A stretch of DNA of 64,000 nt from Candidatus Aminicenantota bacterium (GCA_014360005.1 JACIYI010000001.1:1-64000); one strand, 5' to 3'; shown: positions 51,388 to 59,827, counted from the first letter of the stretch. The notes: a model not told the origin generated them from the sequence alone. A program made the numbers and translations.

Positions 51388-52005
51388 TCAATCGCCGGTC
51401 TGGTAGATGAGTTGCGGTTTTTTGCCCCTGGTCTGACCGTAATAAAATAGCCACTTGTTATAATATTCTTCTTCCTGGTAGATTTTAATCGATTTTTGCC
51501 GGGAAGAACTGACCACCCCCACTATCTGGGGATTCCTGATTTTCTTCAGGTTTTCCTCCGGCACCACCAGCAATTTTTCTGCAGCCTGGGTTTCACCGGC
51601 TCGGACTGAACCGCGCCCGGCTTTGGTCATGGAGGGCAGTAAGAGCAGGTGCCAGCGGCCGTTTTCCGACATAGGGTCAGGATAGATTCGTCTCAGGCAT
51701 TTTTCTTTGACCAGCTCTTCCAAAGAAGAGGGGTAGGTGCCGGGTTTTTTCTGCTGGTAAAGCCTGATGGCTTCCTGGTACTGTCGGCCACGGAAAATCA
51801 GCTCCTCTTCTTTTTCTCGCCTCAGCTGGGTTTCGAGGACCGGCACGGCTACCAGCAGTCCCAGCCCCATAACAAAAACCACGATCAGCAATAGGAGTAG
51901 GGTATATCCGGCCGGCTTTTTCAGCTTAACTGATGGCTTCCACTGCTGGCCTGGCCGGACCTGTCGCTTCTTGCTGCCTACCAGCTGCCTTTTTATCCAG
52001 GTCAT
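51388..52005 (-). CDS. Pseudopilin-like protein without Glu5
   Basis: A 205-residue protein with type IV pilin-like architecture: a basic 33-residue leader, then P-A-G/Y-T-L-L-L-L-L-I-V-V, a single helix continuing V-P-V-L-E-T-Q-L-R-R-E-K-E. The middle has the GspG-like Y-P-S-S-L-E-E-L-V and Y-P-D-P-M-S. The fifth residue of the mature helix, normally Glu, is Leu here, so standard pilin assembly contacts would be lost. It may be processed by a prepilin peptidase at G/Y or remain a membrane anchor. The ATG at 52005 leaves 13 nt to the preceding pseudopilin gene. Confidence 0.72.
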   Translation of the reverse strand: MTWIKRQLVGSKKRQVRPGQQWKPSVKLKKPAGYTLLLLLIVVFVMGLGLLVAVPVLETQLRREKEEELIFRGRQYQEAIRLYQQKKPGTYPSSLEELVKEKCLRRIYPDPMSENGRWHLLLLPSMTKAGRGSVRAGETQAAEKLLVVPEENLKKIRNPQIVGVVSSSRQKSIKIYQEEEYYNKWLFYYGQTRGKKPQLIYQTGD

Positions 52006-52018
52006 TTTCCTGGTCCTG

Positions 52019-52432
52019 TTACCAGGTGTTGTAAAAAGTTCCGTCCAGGGCCTTGGCTTCCGAACCGGATTTGACATCCACTATGCCCAGGTTCTCGCCG
52101 GGGATGTATTCGTCAACCGGCGGCATCTGCCTGACCTCGACCCAGGTTTCGCTGGAACCGGTGATGGGGTCGATGGGGATAGTTTTGAGATAATTCTCTT
52201 CTACCAGCGACTGCAGGCTGGGCGGGTACCTGTGCTTGTCCTGGTAATACTGGTCGATCATTTTGCGCATGATGAACAGGTTTTCCTTCAGGACCGCTTC
52301 TCTGGCTCTTTTGACTGACATCTGGTACTGGGGTACAGCCAGTCCCAGCAGGATACCGATGATGCTCAGGACGATCAGGATTTCGATCAGGGTAAAACCC
52401 GGTCGGCTGGCAGTCAGTCTGATCATTTTCAT
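52019..52432 (-). CDS. Type II secretion GspG-like pseudopilin
   Basis: A 137-residue pseudopilin. It has a short basic leader, then the prepilin peptidase site P-G/F-T-L-I-E-I-L-I-V-L-S-I-I-G with Glu5 intact. It shares the major pseudopilin motifs Y-P-P-S-L-Q-S-L-V near residue 70 and I-P-I-D-P-I-T-G-S near 87. The C-terminal A-L-D-G-T-F-Y-N-T-W mirrors the end of the neighbouring paralogue. The start codon follows the stop of that gene in the arrangement TAAAATG, so they are co-translated. ATG 52426 is an alternative. No secretion ATPase, platform or secretin gene is nearby. Confidence 0.85.
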   Translation of the reverse strand: MKMIRLTASRPGFTLIEILIVLSIIGILLGLAVPQYQMSVKRAREAVLKENLFIMRKMIDQYYQDKHRYPPSLQSLVEENYLKTIPIDPITGSSETWVEVRQMPPVDEYIPGENLGIVDVKSGSEAKALDGTFYNTW

Positions 52433-52433
52433 T

Positions 52434-52946
52434 TTACCAATCCCGGTACTTGGTTCCGTCCAGGGCCGTCCCCTGGCTCCTGGTATAGACATCATAGACA
52501 TTCTCTCCGCCCCAGCTGTCGGAGTCGGGCTTATCCTGGTAGGACCGCAACCCCCAGTCGTAGGAATTAGTCATGGGGTCGAGGGGGATTTTCCTCAAAA
52601 AGCGGACCAGGACTTTCCTGGTGCTCTTGCGGCCGGATTCTTCCTGCACTTCCTGTTCGATTTCCACCCCGTTCACCAGAGTTTCCAGGTCGGGCGGATA
52701 GCCATAGCTGTCGCTCTCGACCTTGATTTTCTTTTCGTCAGCCAGCTTCTTGTACTGGTCGATGGCCTCCCGGATTTGCCGCAGACTCTGCTGCAACTGT
52801 ATTTCTTTTTCGCGCTTGACCGATGTTTCGATGACCGGGATGGCAACGGCTGTTAGCAGGGCCAGGATGGACAGGGTGACGACCATTTCCAGGAGGGTAA
52901 ACCCCGGCTGCCTCCGTTGCCGGATGCCCATGGATGAATAGTTCAT
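52434..52946 (-). CDS. Type II secretion GspG-like pseudopilin
   Basis: A 170-residue pseudopilin with leader ending R-R-Q-P-G and mature start F-T-L-L-E-M-V-V-T-L-S-I-L-A, including Glu5. GspG-like blocks are I-D-Q-Y near residue 62, Y-P-P-D-L-E-T-L-V near 82 and I-P-L-D-P-M-T-N-S near 116. The end A-L-D-G-T-K-Y-R-D-W matches its paralogue. No Shine-Dalgarno is evident. It lies only 13 nt after pnp on the same strand, so its expression probably depends on the rpsO-pnp transcript. Confidence 0.85.
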   Translation of the reverse strand: MNYSSMGIRQRRQPGFTLLEMVVTLSILALLTAVAIPVIETSVKREKEIQLQQSLRQIREAIDQYKKLADEKKIKVESDSYGYPPDLETLVNGVEIEQEVQEESGRKSTRKVLVRFLRKIPLDPMTNSYDWGLRSYQDKPDSDSWGGENVYDVYTRSQGTALDGTKYRDW

Positions 52947-52959
52947 CTTTTTATTTATC

Positions 52960-55149
52960 TTAAAACCTGTTACGGTTACCTCGGGAACGCGAATGCCCGG
53001 AGCTGTGGGGCCGGCGGTCGTGGAACGAGCCGTGGCTGCGACGCTCGCTGCTGGCCGGCGGTCGTGGTCCGGTTTCCTCCAGGGCCTTCTTGCTCAGGCG
53101 GATGCGGTTGTTATCCTCATCTATGTCAATGACTTTTACGGTCAGGGTTTGACCCAGGCTGATTTCATCCTTGATGTTCCGGACCCGGTAGGGAGCCACT
53201 TCTGAGATATGCAGCAGGCCGACGATGTTGGGCAGGATTTCCACGAAGGCCCCGTATTCTTCCAGCCTGACCACTTTCCCGGTGTAGGTCTTGCCCAGCT
53301 CCACTTCCACCGTGATTTCTCTGATCATCTGCTTGGCTTTCTCGGCCGATTCCATATCGGAAGCGGCGATGGTAACTTTGCCGGTTTCCTCGATGTCGAT
53401 CTTGGCGTTGGTCTGGGCCACTATCTTCTTAATCATCTTGCCGGCCGGTCCGATGACGTCGGCCACTTTCTCCGGGTTGATGAACAGGATGATAATCCGC
53501 GGAGCATAGGGAGAAAGTTCCGGTCTGGGTTCGGGCAGCACGGCTTTCATTTTTTCCAGCACCTGAAGCCGGGCCTGGCGCGACTGGGTCAGGGCTTCTC
53601 TCAGAATCTGAGGTGGCAGGTAGGGAATTTTGAGGTCGAGCTGAATGGCGGTGATGCCCTTTTCTGAGCCGGTTACTTTGAAATCCATGTCGCCGTAGTG
53701 GTCTTCCAGGCCGGCGATGTCAGTCAGGATGGCGTAGCGCTCGCCTTCTTTAACTAGCCCGGTGGCAATTCCGGCCACCACCATCTTGAGCGGTACGCCG
53801 GCATCCATCAGGGCCAGGACACCTCCGCAGACCGTGGCCATAGAAGACGAACCGTTGGATTCCAGGATGTCGGAGACTATTCTTATTGTATAGGGAAAAG
53901 TTTCTTCGTCGGGTATGGCCGGTAGAATTCCCTTCTCGGCCAGGGCCCCGTGACCTATTTCTCGCCGCCCGGGAGCTCTCATGAAAGAGACCTCACCCAC
54001 GCAGAAAGGCGGGAAATTATAGTGCAGCATAAACCTTTTCTCGGCTTCTTCGCCCAGTCCGTCCAGGCGCTGGACATCCTCAAAGGTGCCCAGGGTGACC
54101 GTAGCCAGGCTCTGGGTCTCACCCCTGGTGAACAGGGCAGAACCATGGGTCCGGGGTAAGAGTCCGACTTCGATGCTGATGGGGCGGAGCTCATCAAAAG
54201 CCCGGCCGTCAGCTCTTTTACCTTCATTGATCACCAGTTCCCGGACGAGCTTTTTCTGCAGGTTGTAGAAAATTTCTTTGGTCTGGGAAATTTCTTCGGT
54301 ATTTTCTTTGGGTATGGCGGCCAGCAGGCGGTTGAGGATTTCCTCACTGGCCTTCTCACTGGCTTTTTTCTGTTTGATCTGGATGGCGGCCAGGAGTTCA
54401 GCCCGGATGCTCTCTTCAACCTGCCGTACTTTTTCCGGGTCCGGGGTTTTGGGCTGGACCGGGAGTTTCTGGATATTCAGCTGGCTGAACAGGTCTTTCT
54501 GAGCCTGGACGATTTTCTTAACTTCGGCCTCGGCCAGCAGCAATCCTTCCAGCACTTTTTCTTCTTCCACTTCGTTGGCTCCGGCTTCGATCATGCAGAT
54601 GCCGTCTTCGTTTCCGGCTACCACCATGTTCAGCGCCGAGTTCTCCAGCTGGCTGGCCCGGGGGTTGATGATGAACTGCCCGTCAACCAGCCCAACCTTA
54701 ACCGCTCCCAGGGGAGTGGTGAAGGGGATTTCGGAAAAATACAGGGCGGCCGAGGCCCCGATGATTCCCAGGGTGTCCGGCTCGTTTTCCAGGTCAGCCG
54801 ATAGCAGCAGGGCCACCACCTGGGTGTCCTGGATGTAACCCTCGGGGAAAAGCGGCCGGATGGGCCGGTCGATCATCCTGGCTACCAGGATTTCCCGCTC
54901 GGACGGCTTACCCTCGCGCTTGAAGAAACCGCCCGGAATTTTTCCGGCAGCATAGGTGTTTTCCCGGTAATCCACTATCAGGGGTAGAAAATTCTTTTCG
55001 CCCGAAACTTCCTTTTTGCAGGTGGCGGTGACCAGCATGATGGTATCGCCGTAGCGAACCAGAGCTGAACCATCAGCCTGTTTGCCCACTTTGCCGATCT
55101 CTATGGATAGAGTTCGACCACCGATTTCAATATTAATTGTATTTGACAT
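52960..55149 (-). CDS. pnp: Polyribonucleotide nucleotidyltransferase (PNPase)
   Basis: A 729-residue phosphorolytic 3'-5' exoribonuclease, full length. It has two RNase PH domains (about 10-215 and 310-540) around an all-alpha linker. The second holds F-T-R-G-E-T-Q near 340 and D-I-L-E-S-N-G-S-S-S-M-A-T-V-C-G near 425-440. A KH domain (I-G-P-A-G-K-M-I-K-K-I near 570) and an S1 domain (T-Y-T-G-K-V-V-R-L-E-E-Y-G-A-F near 630) follow. The chain ends in a Ser/Arg/His-rich tail of about 30 residues. It is 29 nt after rpsO, the common bacterial order. Confidence 0.97.
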   Translation of the reverse strand: MSNTINIEIGGRTLSIEIGKVGKQADGSALVRYGDTIMLVTATCKKEVSGEKNFLPLIVDYRENTYAAGKIPGGFFKREGKPSEREILVARMIDRPIRPLFPEGYIQDTQVVALLLSADLENEPDTLGIIGASAALYFSEIPFTTPLGAVKVGLVDGQFIINPRASQLENSALNMVVAGNEDGICMIEAGANEVEEEKVLEGLLLAEAEVKKIVQAQKDLFSQLNIQKLPVQPKTPDPEKVRQVEESIRAELLAAIQIKQKKASEKASEEILNRLLAAIPKENTEEISQTKEIFYNLQKKLVRELVINEGKRADGRAFDELRPISIEVGLLPRTHGSALFTRGETQSLATVTLGTFEDVQRLDGLGEEAEKRFMLHYNFPPFCVGEVSFMRAPGRREIGHGALAEKGILPAIPDEETFPYTIRIVSDILESNGSSSMATVCGGVLALMDAGVPLKMVVAGIATGLVKEGERYAILTDIAGLEDHYGDMDFKVTGSEKGITAIQLDLKIPYLPPQILREALTQSRQARLQVLEKMKAVLPEPRPELSPYAPRIIILFINPEKVADVIGPAGKMIKKIVAQTNAKIDIEETGKVTIAASDMESAEKAKQMIREITVEVELGKTYTGKVVRLEEYGAFVEILPNIVGLLHISEVAPYRVRNIKDEISLGQTLTVKVIDIDEDNNRIRLSKKALEETGPRPPASSERRSHGSFHDRRPHSSGHSRSRGNRNRF

Positions 55150-55178
55150 GTTTGAAACTCAATTAGGCGGCGGATGGC

Positions 55179-55445
55179 CTATTTTCTAAGGTTTAATTTC
55201 TTGATGAGCGCCAGGTACCTGTCCTTGTCAGTCTTCTTGAGGTACTCCAGCAACCGCTTTCTCTGCCCGACCAGCTTCATCAGACCGCGTCTCGAATGAT
55301 AATCCTTCTTGTGGGTCTGAAAATGGCTAATTAGCTGGTTGATCCTTTCAGTCAGGATGGCTATCTGAACTTCCGGAGAGCCGGAATCAGAAGCATGAAC
55401 CTGATTGTCCTGAATAATTTTCGTCTTGATTTCTTTCGTTAACAC
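55179..55445 (-). CDS. rpsO: Ribosomal protein S15
   Basis: An 88-residue S15, binding 16S rRNA in the central domain. The block [17 protein letters not shown] near residues 20-36 and the [26 protein letters not shown] signature near 41-67 are complete. It starts with GTG at 55445 after AAGGAG. It is followed by pnp. Confidence 0.98.
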   Translation of the reverse strand: MLTKEIKTKIIQDNQVHASDSGSPEVQIAILTERINQLISHFQTHKKDYHSRRGLMKLVGQRKRLLEYLKKTDKDRYLALIKKLNLRK

Positions 55446-55473
55446 TCTCTTCTACTCCTTATTTTTCCCGTTA

Positions 55474-55502
55474 ATGATACCAGAAATCAGCTTAAATGTA
55501 AA
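55474..55502 (-). promoter_or_regulatory. Promoter of rpsO-pnp
   Basis: TTTACA (55502-55497), exact 17-nt spacer ending TGG, TATCAT (55479-55474), an extended -10 type. The leader to the GTG at 55445 is about 20 nt. Confidence 0.65.
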
Positions 55503-55555
55503 ATATGGAAAAGGTGGGTTTTCGGAAAAGGATGTTTTCCCCGAGCCGGTCCCGG

Positions 55556-55726
55556 TCAATTGCCGCCGGTCAGGACTTTTTTCCTGGCCAGCAGGGCCCG
55601 GGCATAGCGGGATTGCCAGCGGCCTTCAGCTTTTTTGATTTCTTCCAGCCGGGCTTCAATCTCAGCCAGGGTTAAACGATTGATTTTCTTATTCTTCCGG
55701 CTTTTATCGGCAGCACCGTCAGCCAT
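55556..55726 (-). CDS. Small basic helical protein, unknown
   Basis: A 56-residue protein not previously flagged by length filters: a Lys/Arg/Asn-rich start (K-S-R-K-N-K-K-I-N-R), then an amphipathic L-T-L-A-E-I-E-A-R-L-E-E-I-K-K helix. A second element follows (W-Q-S-R-Y-A-R-A-L-L-A-R-K-K-V-L). GGAGG lies 7 nt before the ATG and a plausible promoter is at 55761-55789. The pattern N-R-L-T-x-x-E-x-x-x-R-L-x-E ... S-R-Y-A-R-x-L-L-A-R-K resembles small conserved proteins of unknown function; I cannot name a family. It lies just upstream of the rpsO promoter on the same strand. Confidence 0.75.
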   Translation of the reverse strand: MADGAADKSRKNKKINRLTLAEIEARLEEIKKAEGRWQSRYARALLARKKVLTGGN

Positions 55727-55760
55727 CTAACTACCTCCGTTGGAATAAAAAGAGCTAATA

Positions 55761-55789
55761 TAAATAGCAAAAATTCCCGGCCGTGGCAA
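55761..55789 (-). promoter_or_regulatory. Probable promoter of the 56-residue protein gene
   Basis: TTGCCA (55789-55784), exact 17-nt spacer ending TGC, TATTTA (55766-55761). The leader is about 28 nt and includes GGAGG. Confidence 0.45.
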
Positions 55790-55997
55790 GAGCCGTCGGC
55801 TGGGGGCTGGGGCCAACATCAGTGCCCGGAAGGCTTTAGCCCGTCCGCACCGGTCGCCAGCTTTAAGAACGAAGCTAGGCAATATTTTCTGGGTGATTCC
55901 CTGGCTTGGGTTTTCCCCGGCCAGGTTCTGAGTCAGAAAAGGCGAGTTTTGTCTAAGAATTTAAGCCATAAAGGTCTGGGTATTTAGTTAAAATGAG

Positions 55998-56870
55998 TTA
56001 ATAGGTGTAGTTGAGACTGAGTCCGATGACCGACCCGGTGGCCAGCAAGCCGACTGACCAGCCAGTGGTTTGGGTCCGCAACGGTTGAGTTGTTTTCTTC
56101 CCCACAAAATAACCAATTACACTTCCGGCCAGCACATCGGAAGCAAAATGCTTATCGAGTAAAATCCTTGACAAAGAAACCCCGGTGGCGAAGGTGTAAA
56201 GAAGTGCCTCCAGGTAAGGATTATCAACCCGTTCGGAGATGGTAGCAGCCAGGGCCCAGGCCGCGGCTGAGTGCCCCGAAGGGAACGAGTTCCATTTTTC
56301 TCTGAAGTTAAGCGGATGGAAGGAAAAGGCTCCCTCACCGGTATAGGGTCTGGCCCGACCCAGCCCCGTTTTCCCGACCTGAACCAGGATTTCCGTTAAT
56401 AGCAAACTTTCTGCTGCCAGTAAGAAAGTCTTCCTGGTTTCTGGGCTGTGGTTCAGGCAGCCAAAAAGGTAGCCAGAAGAAACCAATCCCAGCAAGACCG
56501 CCGGTCCTCCCAGCCCGGAAAAAATCCTGGCTCCTGTCGCCCCGGCGGCCCCGGGCTCGCCTGAAACCCAGAGGTGAATAGACTCGTCGGCTGGAAGAAA
56601 AGCCAGAACGGCGACCGAGGCCACGGCCGCTGACAGCCGGTCATCTAAGCGCCACTGCCCGGGGGAAGTCAGGACCTGGCTGGCCTTGCCGGCCAGATGC
56701 TTAAAAAACTGGCGGTTCAGGCGGTCTGGAATATCTGACTTCTCGGCCCGGAGGACTGGATTGACCGCCAGAATGAGAAATGCTAATAACAGCAGAGAAA
56801 ACAGGTGAAATCTACAAGCTGGTTTATTCTTGCTATTTATGTGGCTTATCTCTTGTCCCAAATAAATCAC
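55998..56870 (-). CDS. PAP2 family phosphatase
   Basis: A 290-residue membrane phosphatase of the PAP2 superfamily. All three catalytic motifs are present: K-T-G-L-G-R-A-R-P near residue 166, P-S-G-H-S near 197 and S-R-I-L-L-D-K-H-F-A-S-D near 233-244. A signal or anchor helix (about 22-40) and several hydrophobic segments follow. Family members dephosphorylate lipid phosphates such as undecaprenyl pyrophosphate or phosphatidate outside the membrane; the substrate here is not determinable. GGGAG lies 8 nt before the ATG. It is monocistronic. Confidence 0.9.
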   Translation of the reverse strand: MIYLGQEISHINSKNKPACRFHLFSLLLLAFLILAVNPVLRAEKSDIPDRLNRQFFKHLAGKASQVLTSPGQWRLDDRLSAAVASVAVLAFLPADESIHLWVSGEPGAAGATGARIFSGLGGPAVLLGLVSSGYLFGCLNHSPETRKTFLLAAESLLLTEILVQVGKTGLGRARPYTGEGAFSFHPLNFREKWNSFPSGHSAAAWALAATISERVDNPYLEALLYTFATGVSLSRILLDKHFASDVLAGSVIGYFVGKKTTQPLRTQTTGWSVGLLATGSVIGLSLNYTY

Positions 56871-56876
56871 TCCCTG

Positions 56877-56905
56877 ATTTTATCTTAATCAGAGCGGCCA
56901 GCCAA
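56877..56905 (-). promoter_or_regulatory. Promoter of the PAP2 phosphatase gene
   Basis: TTGGCT (56905-56900), exact 17-nt spacer, TAAAAT (56882-56877). The box lies 6 nt before the ATG, and the Shine-Dalgarno GGGAG lies between them, so either another promoter is used or this is fortuitous. Confidence 0.3.
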
Positions 56906-57096
56906 ACTTAAAAATTTGTCGATTGTAAGAGTTGTTAATTCTTCCAGGCCAAAGCTTGGGAGCTTAACTGGCCAGGCCAGAATTTCAGACCGGACTGATT
57001 GAGATTCTGGCGGGAAAATCTCTATTTTGCTTCTGCCAAAAAAAGGCGGAATTCGGGGGTCAGCGTCTGGCTCTCAGCTCCCCGCTGAAAACCCGG

Positions 57097-57125
57097 TTGA
57101 TAATTGGCCGTTAATCCGGTATTTT
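57097..57125 (+). promoter_or_regulatory. Promoter of the D-aminoacylase gene
   Basis: TTGATA (57097-57102), exact 17-nt spacer, TATTTT (57120-57125). The ATG at 57147 follows after 21 nt. Confidence 0.5.
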
Positions 57126-57146
57126 TATGACTGAAAGAATAAGAAA

Positions 57147-58856
57147 ATGACCAAATCAAAAAAATGGCCAAGACGTGAATTTCTTAAGACCGGTTGCCGG
57201 GCCGCAGCCGGGGCGGCCGGAATGTTGCTTCTTGGCGGCTGCCGGAAGGAAAGGGACTTTGACTTGATTATTAGAGGGGCCCTGGTGGTGGACGGCAGCG
57301 GCCGGCCGCCCTACCAGGCTGAGGTCGGAGTCAGCGGAAAGTATATTAAATATATCGGAAAAACAGGGAATGGACAGGCCCGACGGGTGATTGAGGCTGA
57401 AGGGCTGTACCTGGCTCCCGGCTTCATCGATGTCCACAACCACACCGACGTCCAGCTGCTGGTCTGTCCTACGGCTGACAGTCTGGTGCGCCAGGGTTTG
57501 ACCACGGTCATCGGCGGCAACTGCGGTTCTTCCCGCTTTCCCCTGACAGCGGAGATGCTGGAGAAGGAGAACGAGTACCTCAGGGCCGAGTACGGACTGG
57601 AAGCCGACTGGACCGACCTCGACGGTTTCTTCCGCCGCCTCTCCCGGCAGGGGATCGGCCTTAATTATGCCACCCTGGTTGGCCAGGGGACCATCAGGGC
57701 GGCTGTGGTCGGCTATAATAACCGGCAGCCCTCAGCCGCAGAACTCGAGCAGATGAAGGAACTGGTCCGGCAGGCCCTGAAACAGGGCGCAGTTGGTCTA
57801 TCTTCTGGCCTGGAGTATGCCCCCGGAAGCTTTGCTTCCACAGAAGAACTGGTAGAGCTGGCCAGGGTGCTCAGGCCCTGCGATGGAATCTATGCCACCC
57901 ACATGAGGGATGAAGAGGACCAGGTGCTGGAAGCTCTGGATGAAGCTATTGCCATTGCCGACCGGGCTGGAGTCAGCCTGGAAGTTTCGCACCTTAAAGT
58001 CGGTTATCCCCGCAACTGGGGCAAGATCGACCAGCTGCTAAATAAAATTGACGAAGCCGCGGCTCGGGGCCTGCGTCTGGGAGCCGATGTTTATCCCTAT
58101 ACTGCTTTTGCCACCGGCCTGAGCATCTTTTTCCCGCTCTGGGTGCGGGAAGGGAAGAAGGAAGATTTCCTTGGCCGGCTGAAAAACCCGGAACTTGAGG
58201 GCCGCCTGCGAGAGGCCATTGTCGAAGCAGAAAAGAACGTTGGTTCCTGGGATCGGGTGCTGCTTTCCTCAGTCCGGACGGAAAAGAACCGCTGGCTGGA
58301 GGGTCTCAACCTGGAACAGGCTTCCCGCCTGCAAAATAAAGACATCTTCACCTTTATCCGGGATCTGCTGCTGGAAGAAGAGGGGCAGGTCTCCATGGTC
58401 TGCTTTGCCATGAGCGAGGATAACCTCAAGAAAATTCTGTCCCATCCTCTGACCTTTCTCTGCACCGACGGTGAGCTGGCTTCAACCTCAGGGATTCTGT
58501 TCAGGGGTAAGCCCCATCCCCGATATTATGGCAGCTTTCCCCGGGCCATAGCCAAATACGTCCGCCAGGAAAAAATCATGCCGCTCGAACAAATGATTCG
58601 GAAAATGACCTGGGCTCCGGCCGAAAAATTCCGGCTGCGGCGGCGCGGCCGGATAAAAGAAGGCTACCTGGCCGACCTGGTCCTGTTTGACCTGGATAGA
58701 ATCCAGGATAAAGCTACCTGGCCCGAGCCGCATCAGTACCCCGAGGGTCTGCCCTATGTGCTGGTCAATGGACAGCTGGTAGTGGAAGAAGATAAAATTA
58801 CCGGCAACCTGGCCGGGCAGATTCTTAGAAAGGACTACAAGGGATGGGTGACTTGA
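57147..58856 (+). CDS. N-acyl-D-amino-acid deacylase family amidohydrolase, Tat lipoprotein
   Basis: A 569-residue amidohydrolase of the D-aminoacylase type. A twin-arginine signal (P-R-R-E-F-L-K) leads to a lipobox L-L-L-G-G-C at about Cys32, so it should be folded with its metal in the cytoplasm and then exported and lipid-anchored. Family blocks: G-x-V-V-D-G-x-G-like G-A-L-V-V-D-G-S-G-R-P near 45-55, the metal site G-F-I-D-V-H-N-H-T-D near 92-101, and G-N-C-G-S near 127-131. S-S-G-L-E-Y-A-P-G and T-H-M-R-D-E follow near 213 and 252. It releases amino acids from N-acyl-D-amino acids. It overlaps the M23 peptidase gene by 13 nt, suggesting joint action on peptidoglycan-derived peptides (inference). 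Confidence 0.9.
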   Translation: MTKSKKWPRREFLKTGCRAAAGAAGMLLLGGCRKERDFDLIIRGALVVDGSGRPPYQAEVGVSGKYIKYIGKTGNGQARRVIEAEGLYLAPGFIDVHNHTDVQLLVCPTADSLVRQGLTTVIGGNCGSSRFPLTAEMLEKENEYLRAEYGLEADWTDLDGFFRRLSRQGIGLNYATLVGQGTIRAAVVGYNNRQPSAAELEQMKELVRQALKQGAVGLSSGLEYAPGSFASTEELVELARVLRPCDGIYATHMRDEEDQVLEALDEAIAIADRAGVSLEVSHLKVGYPRNWGKIDQLLNKIDEAAARGLRLGADVYPYTAFATGLSIFFPLWVREGKKEDFLGRLKNPELEGRLREAIVEAEKNVGSWDRVLLSSVRTEKNRWLEGLNLEQASRLQNKDIFTFIRDLLLEEEGQVSMVCFAMSEDNLKKILSHPLTFLCTDGELASTSGILFRGKPHPRYYGSFPRAIAKYVRQEKIMPLEQMIRKMTWAPAEKFRLRRRGRIKEGYLADLVLFDLDRIQDKATWPEPHQYPEGLPYVLVNGQLVVEEDKITGNLAGQILRKDYKGWVT

Positions 58857-59803
58857 GAATTTGTAGCCAGCATCGGGGATTTGGCCGCAGCTCGAAGCCG
58901 GAAGGCCAATCTCCAGCCGGGTTTCTTTCAAGTCTTTTTTTGCTGGCTGTTTTTAGCTTAATCCTGATCCTTCCAGCCAGGGCCGAGGTCCGTCAGCTGG
59001 AAGCTCAAAGCGGGGATGTTTTTGAGCTTCACTACCGCCAGTTGCAGCCGGGCGAACCCCTGGTTCTGGTCTGGAAGAATCAGATGGCCGCTTACGCCGG
59101 CATTTATTTCGGCGATAGCAATTACTGGCTCAAGAAGGATGAAGCAAAGAAGCAGCTGCTTCTCCTCGGCCTGGATGTCATGAGCCGGCCCGGTGAGAAA
59201 AACCTGGAAATAGAGCTCTGGGCTGGAGGACAGCCGCTGGAAAAACTGTCGGTTTCGCTGGAAGTTGCGGCCAGGGATTTTCCCCGCCGGAAGCTGACCG
59301 TTGACCAGAAGTACGTCACTCCGCCCCGGGAAGTTCTGGCCAGGATCAAAAGGGAAGCCGAGCTGCTGGCCCTGGTTTATAGTACCACCAGCCCCGACTG
59401 GCTGGTGGAAGGCCCCTTTATCCTGCCCTGTGACGGGAAGCTGACCCCGAATTTCGGCCAGCAGCGGATTTACAATAACGTCCCGCGCTCGGTTCACACC
59501 GGAGTGGATATTGCCGTGCCGGCCGGGCATCCCATCAAGTCCATAAATTCAGGGCGGGTGGTGCTGGCTTCGGACCTATATTATTCCGGTAAGACTGTTA
59601 TCATTGACCACGGCCTGGGCCTTTTCAGCAGCTATTCCCACCTGTCGAAATTGCTGGTCAGAAGGGGAGAGATGGTCAGAACCGGACAGGTGGTCGGGCT
59701 GGCTGGTTCCACCGGCCTATCGACCGGACCCCATCTCCACTGGGCGGTAAAAATTTATGAAGCCAGAGTCGATCCCCTATCTCTCCTGGAGCTGGCTTTC
59801 TGA
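58844..59803 (+). CDS. M23 family peptidase (LytM-type), exported
   Basis: A 319-residue zinc endopeptidase with a membrane/signal segment (about 27-45, L-F-L-L-A-V-F-S-L-I-L-I-L-P-A-R-A). An Ig-like or beta-rich middle (about 48-150) follows, then a C-terminal M23 domain (about 190-319). Metal and catalytic sites: H-T-G-V-D near residue 222, H-L-S near 265 and H-L-H-W near 300. All M23 ligands appear intact, so it should be active on peptide cross-links of peptidoglycan or similar peptides. The ATG overlaps the end of the D-aminoacylase gene. A hairpin follows the stop. Confidence 0.9.
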   Translation: MGDLRICSQHRGFGRSSKPEGQSPAGFLSSLFLLAVFSLILILPARAEVRQLEAQSGDVFELHYRQLQPGEPLVLVWKNQMAAYAGIYFGDSNYWLKKDEAKKQLLLLGLDVMSRPGEKNLEIELWAGGQPLEKLSVSLEVAARDFPRRKLTVDQKYVTPPREVLARIKREAELLALVYSTTSPDWLVEGPFILPCDGKLTPNFGQQRIYNNVPRSVHTGVDIAVPAGHPIKSINSGRVVLASDLYYSGKTVIIDHGLGLFSSYSHLSKLLVRRGEMVRTGQVVGLAGSTGLSTGPHLHWAVKIYEARVDPLSLLELAF

Positions 59804-59827
59804 CCTGGTTTCCGGGTAGAAATCAGG
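59804..59827 (+). terminator. Hairpin after the D-aminoacylase / M23 unit
   Basis: A 9-bp stem CCTGGTTTC/GAAATCAGG (one G-T pair) with a 6-nt loop starts right at the M23 stop codon. The following T-tract is weak (CGGTTTGT), so termination is only probable. Confidence 0.5.
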
